Part shown: positions 7,087-15,603 of the stretch, in pieces
Layout: every line of letters begins with the position of its first letter
Position numbering within the stretch: the first letter of the stretch is position 1
The notes under the pieces: generated by a model
What the model saw: the letters and a program-made list of their open reading frames with translations, nothing else
Databases searched by the model: none
What the model was told of the DNA's origin: nothing
Assembly: GCA_046350095.1 (NCBI GenBank)
Contig: JAXMBA010000007.1
Coordinates: 376,514-440,513 of the forward strand
Length of the DNA stretch: 64,000 nucleotides
Origin: Urbifossiella sp046350095
Lineage (GTDB): Bacteria > Planctomycetota > Planctomycetia > Gemmatales > Gemmataceae
Direction: 5' to 3'
Made by a program: the position numbers and the translations under genes

Positions 7087-8525
7087 CCCTGACTACCCGC
7101 CTGACGGTGTTCGCCCTCACCGCCCTGGCCGTCGTGCTGGCCGGGTTCTCGACCGCCCTGTACCTCGTCGCCAGCGACCACCTGTACCGCCGGGCCGACG
7201 AGCGGTTGACCGCCGCCGCGAGCGTGCTGGTCGCCGCTGCTGAGATCAAGCCGGACGGGGTGGAGTGGGAACCCGCCGAGCGGCGGCTGCCGGTCGGGTC
7301 CGGGGCCGGCGGGGACGGGATCGTGTGGTCGGTCACGGACCCGGACGGGAAGGCGGTGGACCGGGCGGTGCCGGCGGACGCCGCCGACTTCCTGGCCGAC
7401 GCCGCCGCCCACTTGCGGGAGACGCAGCGGCCAGCCAAGAAGGTGCGGTGGCAGGAGGGCCGGTGGCTGGTGCGGCAGGAGCGGGTCGAGGCCGCGAACC
7501 CCGCCGCGACGTTCGCCCCGGCGACGGGGCCGGAGCAGAAGTTCCCGGCCCTGGTGGTCACGGTCGGGGCGTCCCTGGAACCCGTCCGGGCCACCCTGCG
7601 GGAACTGGCGGCGGTCCTCGCCGGGGTGTCGCTGGCGGTGTGGCTGCTCGCCGCCGTCGCGGGCCGGGCCGTCTGCCGGTGGGCGTTGCGGCCCGTCACC
7701 CGGATGGCGAACGCAGCCCGCGACATGACCGCCGCCGACCTCGGCGTCCGACTGCCCGTCGCCCCGGCGAGGGACGAGTTGGCCGACCTGGGGCTGGCGT
7801 TCAACGCCCTCTTGGGGCGGGTGGAGGAGGCGTTCGAGCGGCAGCGGGGGTTCACCGCCGAGGCGTCCCACCAACTCCGCACCCCGCTGACTGCCCTGCT
7901 CGGCCAGGTCGAGGTGGCCCTCCGGCGGGACCGGGACGGGGCCGAGTACCGGCGGGTGCTGGGGTCGGTCCGCCGGCAGGCCGACCGGCTCCGCAAGGTG
8001 GTCGAGGCCCTGCTGTTCCTCGCCCGCTCGGACGCCGACGCCGGGCTGCCGGGAAAAGAACCGGTTGACCTGGGGGCGTGGCTGCCCGAACACGTCCGCA
8101 CCGGCTGGGCGGACCACCCGCGGGCGGCGGACCTCCGCGTCGAAGCGTCCACAGTCGTGGCGGACGTGCATCCGGTGCTGCTCGGTGAAGTTGTGGACGT
8201 GCTGGTGGACAACGCCTGCAAGTACAGCCCGCCGGGCACGCCGATCACCGTCCGGGTCGGCACCGTCGGATCGTCGGTCGAGGTGTCGGTCGAGGACGCC
8301 GGGATCGGGCTGGGCGAGGCGGACGCGGCCCGCGTGTTCGAGCCGTTCGTCCGGTCGGACGAGGCCCGCCGTCGGGGGGTGGACGGGTCGGGCCTGGGGT
8401 TGGCGGTGGCGAAGCGGATTACGGACGCCCACTGCGGGCACCTCGCCGTGGCGAGCACCCCCGGACGCGGGAGCCGGTTCATTCTTCGGTTGCCGCCCCC
8501 GAACGGGACGCGATCCGCGACATGA
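7083..8525 (+). CDS. Sensor histidine kinase
   Basis: 480 residues, GTG start overlapping the response-regulator stop. There are two membrane segments (about 10-30 and 172-195) flanking a periplasmic sensor of about 140 residues, then a HAMP linker, the dimerisation helix with phospho-His263 (EASHQLRTPLTALLGQ), and an ATPase domain with N box (DVLVDNACKYS), G1 (VEDAGIGLG) and G2 (GSGLGLAVAKR). It phosphorylates the regulator at 6397. The sensor domain has no recognisable ligand motif. The permease start overlaps its stop by four bases. Confidence 0.92.
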   Translation: MTLTTRLTVFALTALAVVLAGFSTALYLVASDHLYRRADERLTAAASVLVAAAEIKPDGVEWEPAERRLPVGSGAGGDGIVWSVTDPDGKAVDRAVPADAADFLADAAAHLRETQRPAKKVRWQEGRWLVRQERVEAANPAATFAPATGPEQKFPALVVTVGASLEPVRATLRELAAVLAGVSLAVWLLAAVAGRAVCRWALRPVTRMANAARDMTAADLGVRLPVAPARDELADLGLAFNALLGRVEEAFERQRGFTAEASHQLRTPLTALLGQVEVALRRDRDGAEYRRVLGSVRRQADRLRKVVEALLFLARSDADAGLPGKEPVDLGAWLPEHVRTGWADHPRAADLRVEASTVVADVHPVLLGEVVDVLVDNACKYSPPGTPITVRVGTVGSSVEVSVEDAGIGLGEADAARVFEPFVRSDEARRRGVDGSGLGLAVAKRITDAHCGHLAVASTPGRGSRFILRLPPPNGTRSAT

Positions 8526-9250
8526 ACGACCCCCTCGCCGTCATCCTCCTGGTCGCCGTCGCACTGGTTGCGTCCGTCCTGTCGGCGGTCACGGGGTTCG
8601 GCGGGGCGGCGGTCCTGCTGCCGGTGCTGGTGGCCGTGTTCGGGGTGCAGGACGCGGTGCCGATCCTGACCGTCGCCCAACTGCTCGGCAACGCGAGCCG
8701 GGCGTGGTTCAACCGCCGCGAGATCGCGTGGCCGGTGGTCGGCTGGTTCGCCCTCGGCAGCGTCCCCGCCGGGGTCGTCGGCGGCATCCTGTTCGCAACG
8801 GCCCCGATACCGCTCCTCACCCGCCTCCTCGGCGGGTTCCTCCTGCTGGTGGTCGTTCATCGACACATCAGGAAGCCCGGCGAGCGGCGGATGAAGGCGT
8901 GGTGGTTCGCCCCCGTCGGGGCTGGGGGCAACTTCTTGTCGGCGTTGGTCGGGAGCGTCGGGCCGCTGATGGCCCCGTTCTTCCTCGCCTTCGGGCTGGT
9001 CAAGGGGGCATACATTGGCACGGAGGCGATGACGGCGTTGGTCATGCACGTCACCAAGCTGGGGGTCTACGGCGGCACGTCGCTCCTGACCCCGAACAAC
9101 GTCACCGTCGGCGTGATGCTCGGTGTGGTCCTGGTCGCCGGGTCGTACCTCGGCAAGCGGTTGGTGGATCGGGTTTCCGAGCGGGTGTTCGCCCTGCTCA
9201 TCGAATTCGTACTTGTCGGGGCCGGGGTCTATTTCCTCGTCGCCGGGTAG
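8522..9250 (+). CDS. TauE/SafE-family permease (first copy)
   Basis: A 242-residue membrane protein with seven to eight hydrophobic segments and the family's duplicated Gly-rich motif: SAVTGFGGAAVLLPVLVAVF near the N-terminus and SVGPLMAPFFLAFGL in the second half. The family exports sulfite, sulfoacetate or related organosulfur anions. ATGA overlap with the kinase stop shows co-translation, so its expression is tied to the two-component system. Substrate unknown; transport of oxidised sulfur compounds is the family's expectation. Confidence 0.85.
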   Translation: MNDPLAVILLVAVALVASVLSAVTGFGGAAVLLPVLVAVFGVQDAVPILTVAQLLGNASRAWFNRREIAWPVVGWFALGSVPAGVVGGILFATAPIPLLTRLLGGFLLLVVVHRHIRKPGERRMKAWWFAPVGAGGNFLSALVGSVGPLMAPFFLAFGLVKGAYIGTEAMTALVMHVTKLGVYGGTSLLTPNNVTVGVMLGVVLVAGSYLGKRLVDRVSERVFALLIEFVLVGAGVYFLVAG

Positions 9251-9273
9251 GTGGCATGGGGAGGGAGCGGACG

Positions 9274-9948
9274 ATGCGACTTCTGGTAGTCGAGGACGAG
9301 GAGAAGACCGCCGCCTACCTGCAACGGGGGCTGGAGGAGAACGGGTTCGTGGTCGATGTCGCCCGCCGGGGCGACGACGGCCTGCACATGGCCCGCACCG
9401 TCGCCTACGACGCGGTGGTCCTCGACGTGATGCTGCCCGGCCTCGACGGGTGGGCGGTCGTCGCCGCCGTCCGGCAGGAGAACCGTCCGACGCCGGTGCT
9501 GTTCCTGACCGCCAAAGACGCCGTAGACGACAGGGTGAAGGGTTTGGAACTCGGTGCCGACGATTACTTGGTGAAGCCGTTCGCCTTCTCCGAACTGCTG
9601 GCCCGCGTCCGCTCCCTCCTCCGACGCGGCCCCGCCCGCCAACCCGACACCCTGACGGTGGCCGACATCGAGATCGACGTGGTTCGGCACCGGGCGAGCC
9701 GGGGCGGGCAGCGGCTCGACCTGACCCCGAAGGAGTTCGCCCTGCTGTCCCTGCTGACCCGGCGGGCCGGGGAGGTGCTGTCCCGCACGCTCATCTCGGA
9801 GCAGGTGTGGGACGTGAACTTCGACAGCGACACCAACGTGGTGGACGTGCATGTGCGGCGGCTGCGGGCTAAGGTGGACGACCCGTTCGACGCCAAGCTG
9901 ATCCACACCGTCCGGGGGGTGGGGTATGTCCTCGAAGACCGCCGGTGA
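9274..9948 (+). CDS. CusR/CopR-like response regulator
   Basis: 224 residues starting at the ATG preceded by GGAGGGAGCGG; the open frame runs far upstream through the permease gene but only this start gives a receiver domain (MRLLVVEDEEKTAAYLQRGL). Asp51 in VVLDVMLPG and Lys101 in LVKPF are the phosphorylation and switch residues. The winged helix contains LDLTPKEFALLSLL and DVHVRRLRAKVD. The N-terminal sequence and the paired kinase are typical of the metal-responsive CusR/CopR branch. The kinase start lies 23 bases inside this gene. Confidence 0.9.
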   Translation: MRLLVVEDEEKTAAYLQRGLEENGFVVDVARRGDDGLHMARTVAYDAVVLDVMLPGLDGWAVVAAVRQENRPTPVLFLTAKDAVDDRVKGLELGADDYLVKPFAFSELLARVRSLLRRGPARQPDTLTVADIEIDVVRHRASRGGQRLDLTPKEFALLSLLTRRAGEVLSRTLISEQVWDVNFDSDTNVVDVHVRRLRAKVDDPFDAKLIHTVRGVGYVLEDRR

Positions 9949-11377
9949 GGACTGTCGCCCCGCCCCGAAGCCGCCGTGGTCCCTCGCCGCCCGGCTGACG
10001 GCGTGGTACGCCGGGTCCGCCTTCGTGATGATCGCGTCCGCGGTCGGCTTCCTGTACTGGATGCTGGGCCGCAGCCTCGACCGGGAGGACGACAACCAGA
10101 TTGCCGATCAGGTGCGTGTCCTGCGGGACTTGCTGGCCGACCGGCCCGACGATCTGGTGGCGGTGCGGCAGGAGGCCGAGCAGGAGTTCCAGAGCCGTCA
10201 GCACACGCAGGTGTACGTCCGGCTGCTGGACGACGGCGGGCGGGTGCTGGTGGAGACGCCGGGGATGGCGAAGCTACTCGACCCGTCCGCTTTCCCGCCG
10301 GCGAACGCCGACTTCCAGAACGGCAGCGACCGGCGGGCCGGCGACGGGACGCCGCTCCGGGTCATGGCCGTGCGGGTGGCCGGTGGCCCGCCGGGGCGGT
10401 CGGGGTACACCGTGCAGGCAGCGATGGACCGCCACCAGGAAGTCGAACTGCTGGCCGAGTACCGCCGGCACCTGTGGGTCGTGCTGGGGGCGGCGTTGGC
10501 GGGGTGCGTGGTCGTCGGCTATCAAATCGCCCGCCGGGGGCTGCGGCCCGTCCACGTCGTCACGGCCACGGCCCGGCGGATCGACCCGGCGAACCTCGGA
10601 GAGCGGATCGAACCGGACGGCCTGCCCGCCGAACTGCTCGCCCTGGCCGACACCTTCAACCTCATGCTCGACCGGCTCGAAGGGTCGTTCACCCGGCTGG
10701 CCCGGTTCTCGGCGGACATCGCCCACGAACTCCGCACCCCGGTCAACAACCTGCGGGGCGAGGTCGAAGTCGCCCTGGGCAAGCCCCGCACCCCGGACGA
10801 GTACCGGGACGTGCTGGCCTCGGCCCTGGAGGAGTGCGGGCGGCTGTCCCGGCTGATCGAGAGCCTGCTGTTCCTGGCGAGGGCCGAGAACCCGCGGACG
10901 CAGGTGGTCAAGGAGCCGGTGGATGTCGGCGTGGAGTTGGCGAAGGTGTGCGACTACTACGAGGCTGTGCTGGGCGAGAGGGGCGTCAAGCTGGCCGTCG
11001 CCGCGGCGGGCCAGGTCCACGCCGACCTGAACCGCACCCTGTTCCAGCGGGCGGTCGGGAACTTGGTCGAGAACGCCGCCGCCCACACCCCGGCGGGCGG
11101 GACCGTCACCCTGACGGCCACCACGAACGACACGTCGGTCATCGTGGGCGTGACCGACACCGGCACCGGCGTCCCCGCCGCCCACCTGCCGCACGTCTTC
11201 GACCGCTTCTACCGGGCCGATCCGGTGCGGTCGTCGTCCGCCGAGAACGTCGGCCTCGGCCTCGCCATCGTGAAGTCCATCGTGGACCTGCACGGCGGGA
11301 CAGTCGAGATCGCCAACGCGGACGAGGGCGGCACCCGTGTCACGATGACCTTCCCCTGGAAGATGACGAAATCGTAA
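9926..11377 (+). CDS. Heavy-metal sensor histidine kinase, CusS-like
   Basis: 483 residues. A cytoplasmic N-terminus precedes membrane segment 1 (SLAARLTAWYAGSAFVMIAS), then come a periplasmic loop of about 140 residues, membrane segment 2 (LWVVLGAALAGCVVVGYQIA), HAMP, and the phospho-His267 helix (FSADIAHELRTPVNNLRG). The ATPase domain has GNLVENAAAHTP, VTDTGTGVP and NVGLGLAIVKSIVDLHGG. The layout and sequence order match heavy-metal kinases of the CusS/CopS group. It probably senses periplasmic metal and acts with the regulator at 9274. Confidence 0.9.
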   Translation: MSSKTAGEDCRPAPKPPWSLAARLTAWYAGSAFVMIASAVGFLYWMLGRSLDREDDNQIADQVRVLRDLLADRPDDLVAVRQEAEQEFQSRQHTQVYVRLLDDGGRVLVETPGMAKLLDPSAFPPANADFQNGSDRRAGDGTPLRVMAVRVAGGPPGRSGYTVQAAMDRHQEVELLAEYRRHLWVVLGAALAGCVVVGYQIARRGLRPVHVVTATARRIDPANLGERIEPDGLPAELLALADTFNLMLDRLEGSFTRLARFSADIAHELRTPVNNLRGEVEVALGKPRTPDEYRDVLASALEECGRLSRLIESLLFLARAENPRTQVVKEPVDVGVELAKVCDYYEAVLGERGVKLAVAAAGQVHADLNRTLFQRAVGNLVENAAAHTPAGGTVTLTATTNDTSVIVGVTDTGTGVPAAHLPHVFDRFYRADPVRSSSAENVGLGLAIVKSIVDLHGGTVEIANADEGGTRVTMTFPWKMTKS

Positions 11378-11406
11378 TCACGCTGTCACGATCCCGTCAC
11401 TGATCC
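11374..11406 (+). promoter_or_regulatory. 11-bp direct repeats, possible OmpR-type regulator box
   Basis: GTCACGATCCC (11385-11395) and GTCACTGATCC (11396-11406) are consecutive 11-bp units, and a weaker one (GTAATCACGCT) precedes them from 11374, overlapping the kinase stop codon. An 11-bp period is typical of tandem OmpR/PhoB-family binding. The box lies 50-80 bp before the permease gene at 11455, so it is a candidate target of the neighbouring regulators. Confidence 0.45.
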
Positions 11407-11454
11407 CCTCTATCATCTGGCATCTGGGTTGGGTGTTGTGATCGCAGTGGGGGA

Positions 11455-12252
11455 ATGGCTGACTTGCAGGACGCTCTGCTCACCTACGTCGTCGTCTGCG
11501 GGGTCGCACTGCTGGCGTCGGGGCTGACGTTCTTCTCCGGGTTCGGGCTGGGCACCCTGCTGCTCCCGGCGTTCGCCCTGTTCGTGCCGGTGGACCGGGC
11601 CATCGTCCTGACGGCCATCGTCCACTTCCTCAACGGCCTGTTCAAGCTCGCCCTGGTGGGCCGTCAGGCCGACCGCCGGGTGTTCGTCCGGTTCGGCTTG
11701 CCTGCCGTCGTTGCGGCGTTCGTCGGGGCGTGGGTGTTGCTCTGGCTGACCGGCCTGGGCGTGCTGTCCGACTACACCCTGTTCGGTCGCCGGTTCGAGG
11801 TCACGCCGGTCAAGCTGGTGGTCGGCGTCCTGCTGCTGGTGTTCGCCGCCGTGGAGGGCTTGCCCCGGCTCCGCGACGTGGAGTTCGACCCCCGCTACCT
11901 GCCGCTGGGCGGGGCGGTCAGCGGGTTCTTCGGCGGGCTGTCGGGGATGCAGGGGGCGTTGCGGTCGGCCTTCCTGGTGCGGGCCGGGCTGTCGAAGGAG
12001 GCGTTCATCGGCACGGGGGTGGTGGTCGCCTGCCTCGTGGACGTGTCCCGGCTGGCCCTGTACTCCGGCCCGATCCTGGCCGGGACCGCGAACCTCGACT
12101 ACGGTCTGCTGACCGCCGCCGTGCTGACGGCGTGGCTGGGGTCGGTCCTCGGCAACCGCTACCTGAAGAAGATCACCATGCGGGGCATTCAGCGGGTGGT
12201 CGCCGTCATGCTCGTCGCGGTCGCCGTCGGGTTGATCGCGGGCCTGTTGTAG
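11455..12252 (+). CDS. TauE/SafE-family permease (second copy)
   Basis: A 265-residue membrane protein of the same family as 8522-9250. The first repeat carries SGLTFFSGFGLGTLLLPAFA and the second GGLSGMQGALRSAFLV; eight hydrophobic segments are visible. It closes the second regulator, kinase and permease cassette, but unlike the first copy it is separated from the kinase by 77 bases that hold the direct repeats at 11374-11406. It may export a sulfur-containing anion. No residue identifies the substrate. Confidence 0.82.
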   Translation: MADLQDALLTYVVVCGVALLASGLTFFSGFGLGTLLLPAFALFVPVDRAIVLTAIVHFLNGLFKLALVGRQADRRVFVRFGLPAVVAAFVGAWVLLWLTGLGVLSDYTLFGRRFEVTPVKLVVGVLLLVFAAVEGLPRLRDVEFDPRYLPLGGAVSGFFGGLSGMQGALRSAFLVRAGLSKEAFIGTGVVVACLVDVSRLALYSGPILAGTANLDYGLLTAAVLTAWLGSVLGNRYLKKITMRGIQRVVAVMLVAVAVGLIAGLL

Positions 12253-12288
12253 CCCCGGCCCGCGACGGTATCCGCGGGTTACGGAAGC

Positions 12289-12310
12289 GTCATCCCGGCG
12301 TCATCTTGCC
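12289..12310 (+). promoter_or_regulatory. Second pair of GTCATC direct repeats, 11-bp spaced
   Basis: GCGTCATCCCG and GCGTCATCTTG are adjacent 11-bp repeats (GTCATC starting at 12289 and 12300). They resemble the GTCAC units before the permease at 11455. They lie about 90 bp upstream of the DUF1559 gene (12398), suggesting control by the same OmpR-type regulator. Binding is inferred. Confidence 0.4.
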
Positions 12311-12397
12311 GTCCGCCGGGCCGGGTATGCTGCGATCCGAGGGCGGTGGTGCCCCGGTCATCGGTGGCCCGCGGACGACCGCGGGCAGGAGGTTTCG

Positions 12398-13339
12398 ATG
12401 CGAAAGTACAACGGTCGTCCCGCCGGACGCCCGGCCCGGCGGGACGGGTTCACGCTGATCGAGTTGCTGGTGGTGATCGCCATCATCGCCATCCTCATCG
12501 GCCTGCTGCTCCCCGCCGTCCAGAAGGTCCGGGAGGCCGCGGCCCGGACGCAGTGCGTCAACAACATGAAGCAGGTGGGCTTGGCCCTGCACAACTACCA
12601 CGACAACAACCAGAAGTTTCCGCCCGGCTACGCCTCGGCCTACGACGCGAGCGGCAACGACACCGGCCCCGGCTGGGGGTGGGCGGCTCACATCCTGCCG
12701 CAGATGGAGCAGGACAACCTGTTCCGCCAGATCGACCTCAAGCAGCCCATCGAGGCGGCGGCGAACGGCCAGGCCCGCGTCTTCATCGTCAAGTCGTTCC
12801 TGTGCCCGTCCGACACCCCGCCCCAGCAGGCGTTCCCGGTCGGCCCCCGGTCGGCCAGCGGCCAACTCGTCTCTACCACATGCACCATCGCCCCGTCGAA
12901 CCACGTCGGCAACTTCGGGGTGGGCGAGCCGGGGGTGGACGGCGACGGGGTGTTCTTCCGGGGCAGCACGGTGCGGATCGCGGACATCACGGACGGCACC
13001 AGCAGCACCCTGATGGTGGGGGAGCGGTCGTTCCTCCACGCCGAGTCGTCGTGGGTCGGGGCCGTGACGGGCACGAACCATGTGCCGACGCCCGGCTCGC
13101 CGCTGCCGTTGCAGGTGAACAACCCGTCCAACTTCGTGCTGGCCCACACCGGCGAGTCGTTCGACGGACCGGCCAGCCCGAAGGAGATCAACCACTACAC
13201 CGCCCGGCACACCGGGGGCGGGAACTTCGTGTTCGCGGACGGCCACGTCGCCTACCTCAGCCGCTCGACCAGCTACGCGACCTACAAGGCACTCTCGACC
13301 CGCTCCGGCGGCGAGACGATTTCCACGGGGGACTACTGA
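12398..13339 (+). CDS. DUF1559 prepilin-like protein
   Basis: A 313-residue planctomycete-type protein. The N-terminus has the type IV pilin cleavage and methylation motif (GFTLIELLVVIAIIAILIGL) followed by LLPAVQKVREAAARTQC, the classic DUF1559 start. The C-terminus has the H-X9-DG motif (HTGGGNFVFADGH). Such proteins are exported through a type II-like pathway and occur in large paralogous numbers in Gemmata-like bacteria; their function is unknown. The start at 12398 has AGGAGG at 7 bases. The stop overlaps the next start (ATGA), so it is coupled to the lipoprotein at 13339. Confidence 0.93.
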   Translation: MRKYNGRPAGRPARRDGFTLIELLVVIAIIAILIGLLLPAVQKVREAAARTQCVNNMKQVGLALHNYHDNNQKFPPGYASAYDASGNDTGPGWGWAAHILPQMEQDNLFRQIDLKQPIEAAANGQARVFIVKSFLCPSDTPPQQAFPVGPRSASGQLVSTTCTIAPSNHVGNFGVGEPGVDGDGVFFRGSTVRIADITDGTSSTLMVGERSFLHAESSWVGAVTGTNHVPTPGSPLPLQVNNPSNFVLAHTGESFDGPASPKEINHYTARHTGGGNFVFADGHVAYLSRSTSYATYKALSTRSGGETISTGDY

Positions 13340-13611
13340 TGCGTGCGATCCTGTTCGCCCTCCTGCTCGGCGTGTCGGCCACCGCACTGACCGGGTGCGG
13401 CGGGGAGTCGAAGGAGAAGAAGACCACGGTGGAGATCAAAGACGTGCCGCCGGACATCATGAAGGTGGCGAAGGAGAAGCTGCCGGACGTGACGTTCGAC
13501 ACCGCCTGGAAGAAGGCGAACGGCAGCTACGAGGTCCGGGGCAAGGCGAAGAACGGGAAGGTGCGGGAGATCGACATCCGACCGGACGGCTCGGTCGAGG
13601 AGATCGAGTGA
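13339..13611 (+). CDS. Small lipoprotein, PepSY-like
   Basis: A 90-residue protein with a lipoprotein signal (LLGVSATALTGCGG, lipidated Cys about residue 19) and a single short PepSY-like unit: VPPDIMKVAKEKLPDVTFDT… followed by VREIDIRPDGSVEEIE. It resembles half of the exported protein at 5844. Overlaps both neighbours by four bases (ATGA before, GTGA after). A role at the inner face of the cell envelope is inferred from the signal alone. Confidence 0.75.
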   Translation: MRAILFALLLGVSATALTGCGGESKEKKTTVEIKDVPPDIMKVAKEKLPDVTFDTAWKKANGSYEVRGKAKNGKVREIDIRPDGSVEEIE

Positions 13612-13997
13612 GCGGCGGTGCCGGGACGTGGCGAGGCCGGCTGCGGGCGTTGAAGCGGGAAGCCCACGTCCTGCTCCTCGCCTGCCGGGACGGGCGGACG
13701 CCGTGGTACACCAAGCTGACGGCGGCGGTCGTCGTGGCGTATGCGTTCAGCCCCATCGACTTGATCCCCGACTTCATCCCGGTGTTGGGCCTGCTGGACG
13801 ACCTGTTGATCGTCCCGCTGGGTGTCGTTCTGGTCCGCCGGATGGTCCCCGCCGACGTGCTGGCCGACTGCCGCAGCCGGGTCGATGCCGCAGTCACCAA
13901 CGAGAAACCGGTCTTCTGGTCGGCGGCGGTCGTGATCGTCGGCGTGTGGGCGTCGGCGGCGTATGTCACCTACCGCATTGCACGGGTCGGGCTGTGA
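13608..13997 (+). CDS. DUF1232 (YkvA-like) membrane protein
   Basis: A 129-residue protein from a GTG that overlaps the preceding stop. The core AYAFSPIDLIPDFIPVLGLL with DDLLIVPLGVVLV is the DUF1232 signature, forming a membrane hairpin; a further membrane segment is at the C-terminus (FWSAAVVIVGVWASAAYVTY). The family is of unknown function. It ends a coupled trio with 12398 and 13339. Confidence 0.85.
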   Translation: MSGGAGTWRGRLRALKREAHVLLLACRDGRTPWYTKLTAAVVVAYAFSPIDLIPDFIPVLGLLDDLLIVPLGVVLVRRMVPADVLADCRSRVDAAVTNEKPVFWSAAVVIVGVWASAAYVTYRIARVGL

Positions 13998-14019
13998 CCG
14001 CTGAGGTTGTTGACCCGTG

Positions 14020-14478
14020 ATGACTGTACTTCGTCGGCTGCTCCTGCTCCTGGCCCTGATGGTCTGGCAGGGCGGGTTCATGTTCTACGGGGCGGTCGTC
14101 GTCCCGGTGGGGTCCGAACTCCTCGGCCACCGGGTTCAGGGGTTCGTCACGCAGTCGGTGACGAATTACCTGAACGTGGCCGGGGCGGTGGCCCTGGCCG
14201 TGTGTGGCTGGGACGTGGCCGCTGGCGGTGCGGGCGGGCGTCGTCGCCGCTGGGTCGGGTGGGCCGTGCTGGTGGTGCTGCTGGGCGTGCTGGCGTGGCT
14301 CCACCCGCGGCTCGATGAACTCCTCGTCGTGGACGAGTTCCGCATCACCGACCAGCCCGCCTACCGCCGCCTGCACCAGTGGTATCTCGTCCTCAGCACC
14401 GTCCAGTGGGCCGGGGCCGTCGTCCTGGCCGCTTGGTCGTTGCAGGCGTGGCGGGCCGAAGACGCCGCCCGCTCGTAA
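14020..14478 (+). CDS. Four-segment membrane protein, TMEM205/DUF4149-like
   Basis: 152 residues with four hydrophobic segments: LLLLLALMVWQGGFMFYGAV, the segment around AGAVALAVCGWDV, WAVLVVLLGVLAWL and LSTVQWAGAVVLAAW. The pattern of a WQGG-type first helix, a following VVPVG turn and a paired histidine/tyrosine region before the last helix (YRRLHQWYLVLS) resembles TMEM205-like DUF4149 proteins, of which a bacterial role is not established. GTG at 14017 could also serve as start. No partner is evident. Confidence 0.55.
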   Translation: MTVLRRLLLLLALMVWQGGFMFYGAVVVPVGSELLGHRVQGFVTQSVTNYLNVAGAVALAVCGWDVAAGGAGGRRRRWVGWAVLVVLLGVLAWLHPRLDELLVVDEFRITDQPAYRRLHQWYLVLSTVQWAGAVVLAAWSLQAWRAEDAARS

Positions 14479-14487
14479 CGGTTCGGG

Positions 14488-15237
14488 TCAGCCGCCGCGG
14501 ACGGTCGCCGTCGCCCACAGGCGTCGAACGCGGCGACCGATCACCGCCCCGCTCAGGCCGATCCCGGCGAGCAGCAGCGTGCCCGGCTCCGGGGTGGCCG
14601 TCGGGGTGATGGTGGCGTAGAAGCCACCGATGGACTCCACCTGATACGGCCCGTCCTCGTGCGGCACGGGGTCAACTGCATACCAAACTTCCTCCCACCG
14701 GCCATCCTCCCGCTGCTGGTACTGCGGCATCCACCCGTAGCCGACCCGCACGCCGTACTTGGTGTTACCGAGCCAGAAGGCCGCGACCTCCGGGCTGTCG
14801 AAGGACGGCCCGCCGAAGGCGTGGTCGCCGTCCCACCCCGACGTGAAGGTGCCGGCGACGGTCACACGCCCGGCCCGCCCCTGCGTGTCACGCACGTCCA
14901 CGTCGAGCGTGAACCGTCCGCCGCCCTCGACCACCGGGAAGGTGTCGGTGAACCGCTCCGCGGTGAACGCCGTGAAGCCGCCGAGCGGGATGAGCGAGAA
15001 CCCTGCCGCGGGGTAGGCCGAGTCCGCCGGGGTCCAGTCGGGGATGCCGCTCGTCACGACGCCGATGGGGAGCGGGGCCGGGAGCGTGTACGCCGTCTCG
15101 CCGGGCCAGTGGGTCGGGCCGGGGCCGGACGGCAGGTTGGTGCGGAGGCTCGTTCGGTACTGGATGGGGTCAATTGGCCCCGCCGCAGCGGGGGCAACAC
15201 ATGCGGCTGCGGCGAGAGTGGCAAGTAGCGGTCGCAC
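14488..15237 (-). CDS. PEP-CTERM exported protein
   Basis: About 249 residues. The N-terminal signal peptide (VRPLLATLAAAACVAPAAAG) is followed by a beta-rich domain and the C-terminal sorting signal: TPEPGTLLLAGIGLSGAVIG followed by RRVRRL. Such proteins are processed by an exosortase and often end up in the envelope or exopolymer. The GTG at 15237 has GAGGGG in front of it; an upstream TTG at 15264 is possible. It is convergent with 14020. The function of the central domain is not recognised. Confidence 0.8.
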   Translation of the reverse strand: MRPLLATLAAAACVAPAAAGPIDPIQYRTSLRTNLPSGPGPTHWPGETAYTLPAPLPIGVVTSGIPDWTPADSAYPAAGFSLIPLGGFTAFTAERFTDTFPVVEGGGRFTLDVDVRDTQGRAGRVTVAGTFTSGWDGDHAFGGPSFDSPEVAAFWLGNTKYGVRVGYGWMPQYQQREDGRWEEVWYAVDPVPHEDGPYQVESIGGFYATITPTATPEPGTLLLAGIGLSGAVIGRRVRRLWATATVRGG

Positions 15238-15451
15238 ACATTCCCCTCGGTTGTCGGGCGGCAAACTCTAATCCGACCCGTGTCAGGGCGGAAGTCCAGT
15301 TCCCCTGTGGTAGTAGAAAGTGAACGACTTCGCCGCCAGCGTGCGGATATTCGACGTTACGACGTGAAATGCGGTCAGCCTACTTCGTTGTCGGGCGGGA
15401 GCGATGGGCGACGGTGCTCGCGGCCCGAACCCACCGCAGATAACCCCTCAA

Positions 15452-15487
15452 CCCCGTCCCGACCCGACCCGACCCGACCCGACGGGG
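15452..15487. repeat. Five tandem CCCGA units inside a hairpin
   Basis: CCCCGTC (15452-15458) and GACGGGG (15481-15487) form a 7-bp stem around a run of CCCGA repeats, and the 3' arm runs into CTTTTCG. It may act as a stop or be a slippage-prone repeat. It lies in the gap 15238-15603, which otherwise holds only the upstream regions of the PEP-CTERM gene and of the gene at 15604. Confidence 0.45.
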
Positions 15488-15603
15488 CTTTTCGTCACCA
15501 GCCCCATTAGCACTCGCAATTCTTCTTTTTTGTGCAACCCGAACGCCCTTTCACCCACTTTTAAGGATAGAGGCTACCCCATCACCCGCCGGAGGGTCGG
15601 ACC

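Noticed and set aside
8065..9273. Fusion of kinase, permease and response regulator in one frame
   Set aside because: The frame is open by GC bias, but only the part from 9274 is a receiver domain; upstream translation is nonsense and a ribosome site precedes 9274.
15452..15487. CRISPR array
   Set aside because: The repeat unit is five bases without spacers; no other repeat-spacer pattern is present in the window.
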